Origin: Lumbricus rubellus
Taxonomy: Eukaryota; Annelida; Clitellata; Crassiclitellata; Lumbricidae
DNA: 64,000 nucleotides
Assembly (NCBI GenBank): GCA_945859605.1
Contig: OX243824.1
Location: forward strand, 2,675,297 to 2,739,296
Reading direction: 5' to 3'
Shown: one piece after another, positions 20,747-31,760 of the stretch
How the letters are laid out: each line of letters opens with the position of its first letter
Position numbering within the stretch: the stretch's first letter is position 1
The notes under the pieces: model-generated
Told to the model about the DNA's origin: nothing
Seen by the model: the letters and a program-made list of their open reading frames with translations, nothing else
The model's database searches: none
Program-made: the position numbers and the translations under genes

Positions 20747-23310
20747 TAAAATTTAAGATAAGTAATATCGTAGACAACATGTATGAGAAACTGGAAGAAG
20801 TAATGGATAGAACAAAGGGATCGGATTACCTGGTGGTAATGGGAGACTGGAATGCAGTGGTGGGAGAAGGAGCAGAGGGAAAAGGCATAGGTAAATTTGG
20901 ATTGGGAGAGAGGAACAGCAGAGGAGAAAAACTAGCAGAATTCTGTGAGAGGAAAGAATTAATGTTGACAAACACCTGGTTTCAGCATGAAAAGAGGAGA
21001 AGATACACGTGGAAAGCACCGGGAGATACAGCAAGATATCAAATAGATTACATATTGGTAAGAACAAGGTACAGGAACAGTGTGAAAAATGCACGAGCGA
21101 TGCCTGGTGCGGATGCAGACACAGACCACAATCTAGTCATCATGAAAGCTCAGATAAAGTTGAAATTCATCAAGAGGAGAATGAAGAAAAGACGGAGGTG
21201 GAACAAGAACAACCTTATAGAAAAAAGCAAACAGCTGGGAGAGAGAATAGAAGAGAATCTAACAAATGGCGATGGAGAAGACACAGAAGAGAGATGGAAA
21301 AGACTGAAAGAAAACATTATAGAGAGCGCAAAGGACATCATAGGAACTGAAGAGAAGAGACTCCCTAGAAAACCATGGATCACGAGAGAAATGATAGAGG
21401 AAATGGAGGAAAGGAGAAAATGGAAACATCAAAGCACTGAAATAGCGAGGACGCAATACAAAAGACTGAACAACAAACTAAGAAGAACAACAGAAGCGGC
21501 AAGAGAAAAGTGGTGGGAGGAACAATGTCGGGAGTTAGAAGAGCTACAGGAAAGAGGAAAATATGACATAGTGTATGAAAATGTGAAAAGGCTAAACAAG
21601 AAACCAGGCAGAGGAGGAGGAATAGAGATCAAGGACAAGCAGGGGAACATACTGAATGAAATAAATGAGGTTAAAAACAGATGGAAGGAGTATGTAGAAG
21701 AACTCTACAGAAACGAAGATCTGGATGGAGGAATCCAAGATATTGAGCGAGAGGAGAGAGAGGAAGACACTGGACCGGAGGTGATGGCAGAGGAGGTACG
21801 AGCAGCCATACGGGAAATGAAAAACAACAAGTCGGAGGGAATAGACGACATACCGGCAGAAATGCTTAAAAGTCTGGAGGAAGGAGCCATGAATGAACTA
21901 GTACAGATATGCCAGGACATATATACAACGGGAGTATGGCCAGAAGACTTCCTACAAGCAATCATCATACCGATTAAGAAGAAACCGAATACAACATCAT
22001 GTGAAGAACACAGAACCATCAGCTTGCTCACCCATGCATCCAAAATCATGGTAAGAATACTGGCGAAAAGAGTACTGGGAAAAACAGAGACAACTGGAGG
22101 ACTAGGAGAGGACCAATTCGGTTTCAGGAAGGGTGTGGGAACAAGAGACGCGATCGGAGCATTGCGGATACTAACAGAAAGGAGTTGTCAGAATGGACAG
22201 GACGTATATATATGTTTTGTGGATTATGAGAAGGCATTTGATAGAGTCAACTGGAGAAAGCTGCTACACGTACTGAGGAGGATGGGAATAGACTGGAGAG
22301 ACAGAAGATTGATAGGAAATTTATACATGGGGCAGAAGGTACGAATAAGAATCGACGGAGAGTACTCAGAACCAGGAAAGGTGGGCAGAGGAGTGAGACA
22401 GGGCTGCCCTCTATCACCTCTTTTATTCAACATCTATATAGAAGAACTGGTCAGAGAAGCATTAGATGATCTGGAAGAAGGCATAAAGGTGGGAGGAAGA
22501 TGGATTAAGGCTTTGAGGTTTGCGGACGATCAGGCAATGTTAGCGAGAAGTCAGAAGGGGTTGCAAGAAGTGATGGATAGATTGAACACAACGTCAATTG
22601 AATATGGCATGAGAATTAACATCAAGAAGACAAAAGTAATGAAGATCAGCAAGGGAGAAGAAACTACAGTCGACATTCAAATAGAAGGCAAAGGGATAGA
22701 ACAGGTCAAGGAATTTTGCTACCTGGGAAGCTTGATGACAACGGATGCTAAATGTCATAAGGAAATCAGAAGGAGGATTGCAATGGGAAAAGAGGCATTT
22801 ACGAAAAGAGGAGAACTACTACGAGGAAAGCTAAACAGAAGTCTCAAGAAACGAATGATAAAAACACTGGTGTGGAGTGTGGTGTTGTATGGTTCCGAAA
22901 CCTGGACCATGAGAAAAGAAGACATAAAGAAAATCGAAGCGTTTGAAATGTGGACGTGGAGAAGAATGGAGAAGATCAGCTGGACGGAACACAGAACAAA
23001 CGAGGAAGTGCTGGAAAGGGTAGGAGAGGAAAGAACAATGATAAAAACAATCAGAGAAATGCATAAGAATTGGATAGGGCATATTCTAAGAGGAGACAGT
23101 CTGGTGAAAACGGTGTTAGAAGGACAAATGGAGGGGAAACGAACAAGAGGAAGACCCCGACAGATGTTGATGGACACTCTGATGAAGAAGATCGGATATC
23201 AGAAACTAAAGGAGAAGGCCCAGCGGAGGGAAGAGTGGCGACATTGGACAGCCGAACCTGCCTAGGGGCAGAGAACCAGAAGAAGAGAAGAAGAATATCA
23301 TATAAATCTA
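20747..23310 (+). mobile_element. RTE-clade LINE, 5' truncated
   Basis: The element starts inside the endonuclease domain and ends shortly after the stop codon, at about 23310. The flanks hold promoter-array DNA. No target duplication could be fixed by eye. Its purine-rich plus strand differs sharply from the AT-rich surroundings. Confidence 0.8.
20779..23265 (+). CDS. RTE-type endonuclease / reverse transcriptase, 828 residues, N-terminus missing
   Basis: The protein would nick chromosomal DNA and copy the element RNA into it (target-primed reverse transcription). The first ~120 residues are the second half of an APE-like endonuclease: VMGDWNAVVG near residue 20 and TDHNLV near 115 are two of its catalytic blocks. 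The reverse transcriptase follows: motif A FVDYEKAFDRVNW (~480), motif B GVRQGCPLSPLLFN (~537), catalytic RFADDQAML (~580). The C-terminus has GHILRGDSLVKTVLEG and KRTRGRPRQ (~770-795), typical of RTE proteins. An in-frame stop at 20746 and the missing front half of the endonuclease show 5' truncation; the first ATG is only the first available one. No stop or frameshift interrupts the remaining 828 codons, so insertion is fairly recent. The copy cannot be fully active alone. Confidence 0.85.
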   Translation: MYEKLEEVMDRTKGSDYLVVMGDWNAVVGEGAEGKGIGKFGLGERNSRGEKLAEFCERKELMLTNTWFQHEKRRRYTWKAPGDTARYQIDYILVRTRYRNSVKNARAMPGADADTDHNLVIMKAQIKLKFIKRRMKKRRRWNKNNLIEKSKQLGERIEENLTNGDGEDTEERWKRLKENIIESAKDIIGTEEKRLPRKPWITREMIEEMEERRKWKHQSTEIARTQYKRLNNKLRRTTEAAREKWWEEQCRELEELQERGKYDIVYENVKRLNKKPGRGGGIEIKDKQGNILNEINEVKNRWKEYVEELYRNEDLDGGIQDIEREEREEDTGPEVMAEEVRAAIREMKNNKSEGIDDIPAEMLKSLEEGAMNELVQICQDIYTTGVWPEDFLQAIIIPIKKKPNTTSCEEHRTISLLTHASKIMVRILAKRVLGKTETTGGLGEDQFGFRKGVGTRDAIGALRILTERSCQNGQDVYICFVDYEKAFDRVNWRKLLHVLRRMGIDWRDRRLIGNLYMGQKVRIRIDGEYSEPGKVGRGVRQGCPLSPLLFNIYIEELVREALDDLEEGIKVGGRWIKALRFADDQAMLARSQKGLQEVMDRLNTTSIEYGMRINIKKTKVMKISKGEETTVDIQIEGKGIEQVKEFCYLGSLMTTDAKCHKEIRRRIAMGKEAFTKRGELLRGKLNRSLKKRMIKTLVWSVVLYGSETWTMRKEDIKKIEAFEMWTWRRMEKISWTEHRTNEEVLERVGEERTMIKTIREMHKNWIGHILRGDSLVKTVLEGQMEGKRTRGRPRQMLMDTLMKKIGYQKLKEKAQRREEWRHWTAEPA

Positions 23311-23339
23311 ATTTAAGGGTGTGTAAGCAGAAAAGCGAC

Positions 23340-24090
23340 GCTTCGTATTAGGTCGACCGCATAAAATAACGAGGAAAAGCTACCGCTGTGAAAATGCATG
23401 GCGCAGGTATGAAATATCAACGACTGTGCTATCAGCCTTTCAGCGCTTTCTGATTTGCAGGAACTATTCGCCGACGAACTGGAGTAAACTTGCGATATAT
23501 AACTCAAGAACCACTGACATAATTATTTGACCGACATTGTTCATCTGGCCTATTCGAAATCAAGTAAAAAATAGCAGATCTGAATTCTGCTGCAAGAGAT
23601 CCAGTTGGATGTTGCCTTGGATCGTATGAATATTTAGTACTTAGAGATGAATGCTTATCTAATGGGAGAGCTTTCTTTCTTTCACCAAAGTTTAACGTCG
23701 TCGTTTGGCGTCAAAGGCCGTTGACGACAAATTTACATCTTATACAGTACAGTAACAATGAATTCATAACGTCCGAGATATACTATATAACATTGTAAAA
23801 ACAATATTATTGTTCGTTGTTTAACAGCAAACTTAGCCATGATAAAAATTATAATGTTCTTGTTCAATGTCCTTTGTGACCATTGCTTAACAGCAAATGG
23901 TTAACTGATAATAACATCAACAATACAAGTTATGTTAAATCTTTTGCTTTGGCAAATTCATTAATATTTTACAGTACTTGTCACGTGCATCACGGTGCAT
24001 GAAATGTCACAAACTTTTCTTGATTACTATTCTTATTACACGTTTGATTCATAACTGATACATATAGAAATTTTAAACAGGCTATTTTTT
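23340..24090. other. no gene seen; one retroelement tail
   Basis: Apart from 23668-23760 I recognise nothing. That segment, read on the minus strand, is AATTTGTCGTCAACGGCC..GACGTTAAACTTTGG followed by a short GAAA run. It matches the tail at 61655-61740 and forms a GTCGTC..GACGAC stem. Confidence 0.5.
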
Positions 24091-24094
24091 TTAT

Positions 24095-26466
24095 TTATTT
24101 ATTTATTTCGGAAATTTATATAGCGCCTCTTCAAGGTAGGCTACTCAGAAGCGCTCCCGGCCCAACCACGGCTAAATAAAACAGTCTTTAGGTTCTTAAG
24201 GAACAGAGCGGAGTGACCTCTGGGAATTAGGCGCAATGGAACAGGAAGACCATTCCAGGTGATAGGACCAGCAACTGAGAATGAACGACGCTGTCGCATA
24301 GCAGTCCGCGCGCGGGGAACCAGAAGCTCAATTTGGTTCGCTGATCGAAGGGTGGATCGACGCAGAACTCCTAAGGTGGAACAGCAGAGTTCTCGAAGAT
24401 ATGGTGGAGCTAGTCCTTCAATGCACCGCCTAACCAAGGCACAGACCCTGTATGCAATCCGCTGTTTAGAAGGGAGCCAGTGTAAGATATCCCGCATATA
24501 AGATGAGACATGGCCATATTTTGGGATATGACCAACAAGTCGCGCCGCAGAGCGGAGGACTCGTTCCAGGCAGTCAATCCGGCCAGCAGGTAGTCCATAA
24601 TAGAGGGTGCTACAGTAGTCAAGGCGAGAAACTACGAAAGAGTGAACAAGAGTAGAGGCAGCACTAAAAGACAGAGAGCGTGAGACCACCTTAAGTTGAC
24701 GCAACTGGTAGTAACAGCTTCGGCATAGAAGGTTTATATGCCGAGTGAAAGTCAGCTCTTGATCTAAAATAATACCAAGGTCCCGCACAAAAGGTGAGAA
24801 TGTAATCAGAGGAAACTCTAATGCTAAGGCGTCCATGTCTATTTTTGCCAGTTGTTGACGCGTTCCAAACCAGATATATTGCGTCTTGGTAGGGTTCAGT
24901 CTCAAACGGTTAGAGGACATCCAGGCCTCCAAGGTTTCCATGGCCCTACAAATTTCTCGAACCGCATCAGCAGCGGCAGATGCTGAACAGTGAGCATATG
25001 CCTGGAGGTCATCAGCGTAGGATTGACTTAGGATTGCATTTGCCAGTAAAAGTGGTCCAAGGTCTGCAGTGTATATTATATATATAATAGGGGACCTAGG
25101 ACAGAGCCTTGGGGCAGTCCAAACGGGGCAGGTGTCCATGATGATCTAGTAGTCCCACAAGCCACAGTGTAAGAACGGTCCTGAAGGTAGGAAGTAAGCC
25201 AATTTAGAAAATTTCCTGAGATGCCAAAAGAGATAGAAAGTCTAGTTAAAAGGATATCGTGGTCGACGGTATCGAAAGCGGCGCTCACATCGAACAACGC
25301 CAAAAGGGTGACCTGGGAGTTGTCAATGGCCGCATAGATGTCCGAAAGAAGGCGAAGAAGTAAAGTCTCCGTGGAGTGGTCTTTCCGGAAACCTGATTGA
25401 AAAATTGGAAGGAGATAATTTTTATTAAGGTAGTGGGTGAGCTGGGCAGCTACAACTTTTTCAATTACTTTAGACAAAAAAGAAACATTTGCTATGGGTC
25501 TAAAGTTAGTTGGATCCGCCATATCCGAACGTTCACTCTTAGGCACTGGAACGACGATTGACCGTTTTTGTGACTCAGGAAGCACACCATCACGGAGAGA
25601 ACTATTGCAGAGGAGTGTTAGAAAAGGCAGTAGAGTGTCGACTAACTCTTGGAGGAGGGACGTAGGGAGAGGGTCTAGTTCGCAGGTCTTCGGTGCAGAG
25701 GTAAGAATGATTCGTCGCAGCTCTTGAGCTGAGATAGGGTTCAAGGAAGATAACTCACAGTTAACCGGAGGAAAGATCGGTGGTGAGCAGTCAGCCGTAG
25801 CGTTCCTGACGGTGTTTACCTTTGTAGTGAAAGCGTCTAGAAATGCATCGGGCGAGAAGAGAGGCGTGGTAGTGTTGCCTCCTGGTCGGGCACGTCCAAG
25901 GAGGTCATTGAAGGTCGACCAGAGCTTCCTGGGCTCTCTTGAATGGTAGGCGATCTTTTGCTCCCAATGCGCTCGTTCCTTTTCTTTGTATTTCCGATGC
26001 ATTTCACGGACGTATTTCACAAAATTGGTGCAGTCGGTAGATGATTTAGTACGTCTGTAACGTCTCTCTAAGCAACGAGCATGGCGGCGGAAGGAGCGAC
26101 ACTCGGCGTCGAACCAAGGTGTTAGAACGGAACGACGTGTCTTTGCCGGGTGTAACGGAAGTAAGGTGTTGAGAACATCCGTCATGGTCGAATCGTAGAT
26201 GGCGAACAGGTCTGTGGTCGACGCATCAGTTAGGGAAGATGGATCAGCAATGGCAGGAACGCTCAGTAAGGACTCACGGAATGTAGTACGGTCCAATTGC
26301 CGCCAATTACGAACTTGCCTTTCCATGTGAATTGGTGCCTGATGAAGGAATGGCACAGTGGCAATGACGAGGCTATGGTCCGATATTGTTGGAGGTTGTA
26401 TAATTAAATCTGTCAACTGGCAATCGTCCCGTGTGATAATCACATCGAGCAAACCTAATATGAGAT
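24095..26466 (-). mobile_element. CR1-group LINE, 5' truncated, (AAAT)n tail
   Basis: On the minus strand the element runs from within the endonuclease to a 3' tail GGGAGCGCTTCTGAGTAG..GAAGAGGCGCTATATAAAT and then (AAAT)n near 24095-24110. The tail is the same as in the tRNA-SINEs. Left and right flanks are unremarkable AT-rich DNA. Confidence 0.85.
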
Positions 26467-26518
26467 ATGATTTTTTCCTCATAAAAGAGTAAAGACGACA
26501 AACAATATTCCAGCTCAA
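24141..26518 (-). CDS. CR1-group reverse transcriptase with one frameshift
   Basis: Two overlapping frames (26518-25076 and 25139-24141) together encode one polyprotein. The first begins in the last part of the endonuclease (DVIITRDDCQLTDLI, PTISDHSLV). It continues through ALFDVSAAFDTVDHDILL (motif A) to GLPQGSVLGPLLYI (motif B). The second resumes at IIYTADLG and contains the catalytic SYADD, then AGPITWNGLP near the C-terminus. The break falls in an alternating TA run near 25080, so a two-base slip in that repeat is the likely cause. The family nicks and reverse transcribes at the target. This copy is truncated and frameshifted, so probably dead, although the rest is well preserved. Within the CR1 group I cannot separate CR1, L2 and Crack-like clades by eye. 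Confidence 0.82.
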
Positions 26519-26621
26519 TCATAGTACAATGGCATGACATTCAATATTAACAACAGCAAGACACACATTGATGATTTTGTGAAAATTTTTTTAGCAAAAA
26601 ATGGGAGAGCTGATTATTTGG

Positions 26622-26666
26622 CGGAATATAAAACATAGAATAAAAGTATTTAGAGGTGTCTAAATA
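26622..26666 (-). promoter_or_regulatory. PSE-TATA snRNA-type core promoter
   Basis: The minus strand reads CTATTTAGACACCTCTAAAT, then TTTATATTCC at offset 30. Related to the duplicated promoters at 38063 and 39536. Confidence 0.6.
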
Positions 26667-26912
26667 GAGCACATCGCACATGAATGCCGTCGCGTCAAAA
26701 AGAAAGTACAGTAAGTATTACAATATTAAAACGCCTGCAAACGCATGGGAACGGCACATAAGAGCTATATAAACTATTCAACTAAAAACGGTCCTGGATA
26801 AAATTGTTCTAACTCATTATATTATTTTCTAAAGTTGCATAAACAGTTCGTGATATAAAGTATGAAGGTATTTATGAATGTCACACACAATTATAAAACA
26901 ACAACTGTATGT

Positions 26913-27275
26913 GCGGCGCGGTGGTGTAATTGGTATGTTCGTTGCCTTGCATCGCGATGGTTGCAAGGTCGAATCCACCTCAAGTCTACTGCTTATGCCA
27001 TACTATGGTATGACATGAGTAGCTGACGTAGCCACCACAATTGCTTTATAATATTGTGTATGGGACTTTGTGTATGGCGGCGGTCGGAGAGGATCACGAG
27101 GTTGTCCACGTCACAAACCTACACAACAGCAGAAGACTGAAGATGGGACGATTGTTCAGCGCTTCGGCGCAAAACTCCCGATGCAGTGTCCGCACTGTAG
27201 TCTGGAGCGCTTCCAAGTAGTAATTTTGAAGGGGCGCTATACAAACTGTGCATGTGCAGATACAAACAGTGTATC
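26913..27275 (+). mobile_element. tRNA-derived SINE with unusual internal segment
   Basis: Head GCGGCGCGGTGGTGTAATTG, box B AGGTCGAATCC, CTCCCGATGCAGTGTCCGC and tail GAAGGGGCGCTATACAAAC. Between head and body, roughly 130 bp (27000-27130) replace the usual CCTTGGGCAAG segment. Confidence 0.75.
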
Positions 27276-27461
27276 GAAACTGATTTTATGTGACTGACTG
27301 TGTTATTACCCTTTCTCTGAGTAAAAATAGTAAAACAGCAGCTATTTGAATATTAGATATAATATCATAGAACTCATCTCTGAAATGTGCAATGGTTCTA
27401 TCTACACACAGGACCTTATGTTAGAACAATTAATAATTTGGGAAACGAAAATCACCAACAT

Positions 27462-27505
27462 GTATTTATATTATTTAAATTACACGATTTAAAGGTTTTT
27501 AAGCA
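27462..27505 (-). promoter_or_regulatory. PSE-TATA snRNA-type core promoter
   Basis: The minus strand reads GGCTCTGCTTAAAAACCTTT with ACACC changed to AAACC, then AATATAAATAC at offset 29. Confidence 0.45.
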
Positions 27506-28189
27506 GAGCCTTATCACGTTGGCATTTGGCATCTCACAATGTTGATAAACTCATTCATAGAATTCTATTGACAATTGACTGATTTAATAAAATGTTCTAC
27601 TTTTAAGAAAAGGTGTATGGTCGCTCATTTAGCCTATAATAGGAGTGGCATCGATCGATGGTTCAGGAAAGAGAAAATCCGGTCAGCGTTTTTGATGAAT
27701 ACCAGACCCAATAATACAACAGACGCGCCCAGACGCGGGTTACCTACGACAGCTGCTAAAGCCAAAGCATTATTACGGGTACTTCTGCAATATAGGTTAA
27801 AAGTGTGTCGAAATTGATCTAATATAATCTGCTGTGTTATTGTCTTTTCTTAGTTTTAACTCTTGACTTCTTTCGTTGGTTTGCGTTTGATAAATATCTT
27901 TCTTGGTTTGCACAGTTTTTCTCAGTTAATTATGTTTGACCGCCACTTTTGTTTGTTTGTGACCATTACTTCCATGACAAATGCAATGTTAACCTGGATG
28001 TCTTATACTAAGTTTCATCATCATCAAAGGCTCCGAAGCGTGGCCGTTTCCACAATTTTCCGACAACCAGGACGGTCTGCGCACACCTCCAACCGGCGGT
28101 ATACTAAGTTTCGGTCGATATTAACTACCTTTTTATAATTTGCTCCGAAAGCTATATAACGAACCGCTAAACCCGATTTCGTTAAGTCG

Positions 28190-28570
28190 TAACGTACCAT
28201 TCTACCTCACTCGACCCCAACCCCGCATTACCCACCCCAAACATTTCCTCCGGTCTGGAGTAAATTTTGGTTTTTCGTCCAACACTCCTCCCACTTTGCC
28301 CCCACCCGACCCACTCCAACCCGATACCCAACCGTCCAACCCCACCGCACCCCTACTCCGACTCTGGCTCATTCCGCCCCACCATTCTCCACCCCCCACC
28401 CCACGAAATGTTCAACTTATACGAAATCATGGAAATGTATGTTTCACTTTGTTTTCACCCTGGCCCCACCTCCTCCACCCCGGCCCCACCCGTCAAATCT
28501 TCACCCCCTCCATGCCCCACCCTACCTCACTCGACCCCACCCCTCTGGAAAAAGGTGGAAATTTGTTTTA
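28190..28570 (+). repeat. C-rich, G-poor low-complexity block
   Basis: About 380 bp of CCCCAACCC/CCACCCC-type sequence, with TACCTCACTCGACCCC at both ends (28203 and 28523). It opens long proline-rich frames on the plus strand that have no family resemblance. Origin unknown. Confidence 0.6.
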
Positions 28571-28628
28571 CTCATTCTAGATATATTATTGACACGCCTT
28601 ATGATTAAATACCAACAGTTCCCTGAAG

Positions 28629-28686
28629 TACGAGTATACTCGTACGTGGCGTGTGCGTGATCTTTTGAAGTACGAGTTAACTCGTA
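28629..28686. repeat. pair of perfect 16-bp palindromes
   Basis: TACGAGTATACTCGTA (28629-28644) and TACGAGTTAACTCGTA (28671-28686) are both perfect palindromes, spaced 42 bp start to start. They differ only in the centre. Confidence 0.7.
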
Positions 28687-28798
28687 CTTGGCGGCCAATG
28701 TGTTAACAACCTCGTCATCTTTCACCGGTCGACTAATGCAATTATTGAAGACCAATTATTTCACTTACATGTAACAGGGTCTCATATCGTCCAAAATG

Positions 28799-29035
28799 TG
28801 CGGCTCAGAGGTGCAGTGAGTATGTTCGTTGCATTGAAGCAGGATGGTTGCAGGTTCGAATCCACGCGTAGGGACCTTGGGCAAGTCTTTCGATCGCAAT
28901 TGCACAGCGCTTCGGTGTGAAACTCCGATGCAGTGTCCGCGCTATTTAGTCGGTAGCGCTTCTAAGTAGAAATCTTGATGAGGATCTATATTACAGGTGA
29001 ACATATGCACATCTGCAATGTTACAGTAGGCTATA
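28799..29035 (+). mobile_element. tRNA-derived SINE
   Basis: Box B GGTTCGAATCC, CCTTGGGCAAGTC, CTCCGATGCAGTGTCCGC and a degenerate tail. The head GCGGCTCAGAGGTGCAGTG is diverged. Confidence 0.8.
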
Positions 29036-29271
29036 AGTGTTTCGAAATAGATTTTATATGATCTGCTGTGTTATTTTCTTTTCTCCATTTCAACTCTCGA
29101 TTTCTCTCGTTGATTTGCTTTTGAGTTTTTCATCTTTTTTCGTTGATTTGCTGTTGATATCTTTTTTGGTTTGCAATAATATAATTCTTATTTCATTTTT
29201 TTGGATAACGGTTTTTACCATTATTTTCATGACGAATACGATTCTACCCTAAAAAACTTTACTCTAGGTAG

Positions 29272-29314
29272 ATTTAAACACCTTTTAATTATGTATTAAG
29301 TGTGCTATATAAAT
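29272..29314 (+). promoter_or_regulatory. PSE-TATA snRNA-type core promoter
   Basis: GATTTAAACACCTTTTAATT is followed by GCTATATAAATC at offset 29. Confidence 0.65.
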
Positions 29315-30298
29315 CAACGCTTAACTCTGATTTCAATTATAGGTCTCATCTTCGTCTGATATTCATCTCGCCAACTTTCGCTGACTAATTGTTTTAGTCA
29401 ACTGATACAATAAAATAATTATTATCGATGATCCAATGAGCTTAACATAATCTCATATCGTCCGTTCCCTACACAAGTCTCTAATCTCAAACTGAAAACT
29501 CTTCATTAACACGGATTCATCCACTAAACTCTCTCGTAGCTTCAATTCTAAGCACCATAGAACGCTGCGTCGCCGCCGTGCAATCTTTGACCTTTTGATC
29601 TTGACCTAAAATCGACTTTAAATTCACCTGTCCTTAAATACTGTTTGACTGAGCGCCTGCAAATGATTTGGTACACAAGACTTCACTATTTGAGCGATGT
29701 AAAAATAGGCATAATTATTTCGACTATAATGGAAGTCATTGCTTGCTAGGTTATAATAATATTTACATGTATGCTTTAATGCCCTTGTTTCTCAACGCCT
29801 TGAACCTATAATGCAATGATGACTTTGTGCCTTGGTTAATTGATGCCTCGTTGAATTGACTTGCCCATATAACTTCTCCTGTTTTCATAAGCTATTTTTA
29901 GCTCAACCAATCACGCTTCGAGAAAGCGCTTCCAATCACAGAAGACAATACGCCATTTGCTTGCTGTGTGTTACGAGTCCGTAGTAACCGTACTCACTAG
30001 GGCGTAGTGACGAGAAAGGATCATGTTTGGCATATATTAATTTGTTGCTCCTATGGGTAGGATAGTGTCTGGTATAGAAATTTTGTTTCTGACGTGCTGC
30101 TTTACTTTGCCGCCAAGGCCCTGAAGTTATTCATGTATTCCGTAGTTTTGAGCATTGAATTACAACTGCTGAAATTTGATTATTTTCTTAACTGAAGTAG
30201 TAATTAAGCTTAAAAGTAGGAATATTGTGTGCCAGATTTTATGGCACAGGGTAATAATATTTGCTTGGCCATTCCGACATAGTATGAGCTACAAGCAA

Positions 30299-30470
30299 GG
30301 GGCCGTCCATAAATGGCGTCACGCAATTTAGGGCTATCTCCTTCGACACCCTCGTCATGCGTTAACACAAAAGTCATAATTATGATATCTTGCAATGGAC
30401 CGTCACAAATCGTTACAGATGTGTGACCCTCTCCCTTCCAGTTACGTGACGTCATTTATGGACGGTCCCC
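30299..30470. mobile_element. short MITE with GGGGCCGTCCATAAAT ends
   Basis: The left end reads GGGGCCGTCCATAAATGGCG and the right end, reverse-complemented, GGGGACCGTCCATAAATGAC. 172 bp. From general knowledge, ends of this kind are widespread in animal genomes; I do not assign a superfamily. The target duplication is not clear. Confidence 0.65.
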
Positions 30471-30799
30471 AATTGCATTATTGTGTCTAAAAAACGGAAT
30501 AAATAATTAATGTTGAAAAAATTTGTGATCCTTAATTACGCTTCACAAAATTTTCACATGCTGACAATGCGTTTCACTCAAATTATATATTTACACTCAC
30601 TTTTTGTGGTATATTTGACCATGTTTTTGAGGGATTCGCTCTTTGTTCGAGTGTGGCCCTCTTTACTTTCTTTGCCACAAACTGACCTTGCTGCATCTGT
30701 AACAGTTCTGAATGCATGCTTGTGGCAATGGTGTTTTTCAAGATCTAACATACATCCAGTTTTAGTGGATTCCTTAATGTCATTTTTATTAAACTTGCA

Positions 30800-31000
30800 A
30801 GTTATTGGAGGTTCATTCTCCAAGCTCATACCAGACTTCTCGTGTATTTCATCTATCCATTTCTTCCTTGGTCTTCCTCGTCTTTTTCTTCCCTCTCCGC
30901 ATGCCATCATCAACTCTTTTTCTAAACCGTTTGATCTCATCACGTGTCCGAAGTAACTTAATTTTCTCTTAGTTGCTATTATTCTTCTTCCATTATTTGA
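30800..31000 (-). mobile_element. RTE-type LINE, 3' remnant
   Basis: The minus-strand translation MMRSNGLEKELMMACGEG then RRGRPRKKWIDEI resembles the remnant at 19650-19960. It lies inside the MULE. Confidence 0.65.
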
Positions 31001-31760
31001 TATTTATGACTGAATGACTACAAACTAACCGTTATATATTTCCTACCAACAAAATACAATGCGGTGGCTTCACACTTTTTTCCTCATCCATCAGATAGTA
31101 GTAGGCTATACGAAAATTTTCTCTCTATGTCTTTTCACACAATGTGTCAGTAGCTGAAATCCGCTCGTCATCAGTCACAATTCTATAGTCCACAAGTAGA
31201 CCCACTTCTGTTGCAAGCCAGTGCAGCACCAACCTCGCCGGAGAAGCCATATCTTTCACATTCCTTGGACAAAGCTTGGAGTGACATGGTGTAGCGAGAG
31301 CATGTTTCTCCTTCAGATTGCATAACATAAACGTCCATGCACATATACATTGTAATGATTCTGACGCTGTGGAATCGGAGTCAACTGTATCACAGCTGGA
31401 ATCATTGTCTGGTGTATCATCTATGCTTTATGCAGTCTTTGAGATTTATAGTAGGCCTACTTCTTATAATTCTCTTTCTTTTTTTCTTTCTTTCCTGTAT
31501 ATTTCTCCAGGGCCGTAGTTCTCGTGTTTGCACAGCATGTGTTTTTGCCATGGTTTGGAACTGCGAAAGTAGACGAAACTTCAGGTGCTCGGCGGCAAAG
31601 TTAGATGCAATAATTTTGATGCAATTTTTATTTAGTTCTTTCATTTAGGACCTGGAGCAACCTTTTAAGTTATGCCAAAGTTCATTTTAAGCCAAAACAC
31701 TTTTCTTGCTATACCCTAGTACTCACGTATCTTCTTTACGATTTTAAAAGTTAGCTAATC

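Noticed and set aside
23313..23330. GGGTGTGTAAGC as another PSE
   Set aside because: No TATA box at the required spacing; it is at the 3' edge of the RTE element.
28140..28608. Proline-rich protein-coding genes
   Set aside because: Frames in all three phases over a C-rich low-complexity block; no conserved motif.
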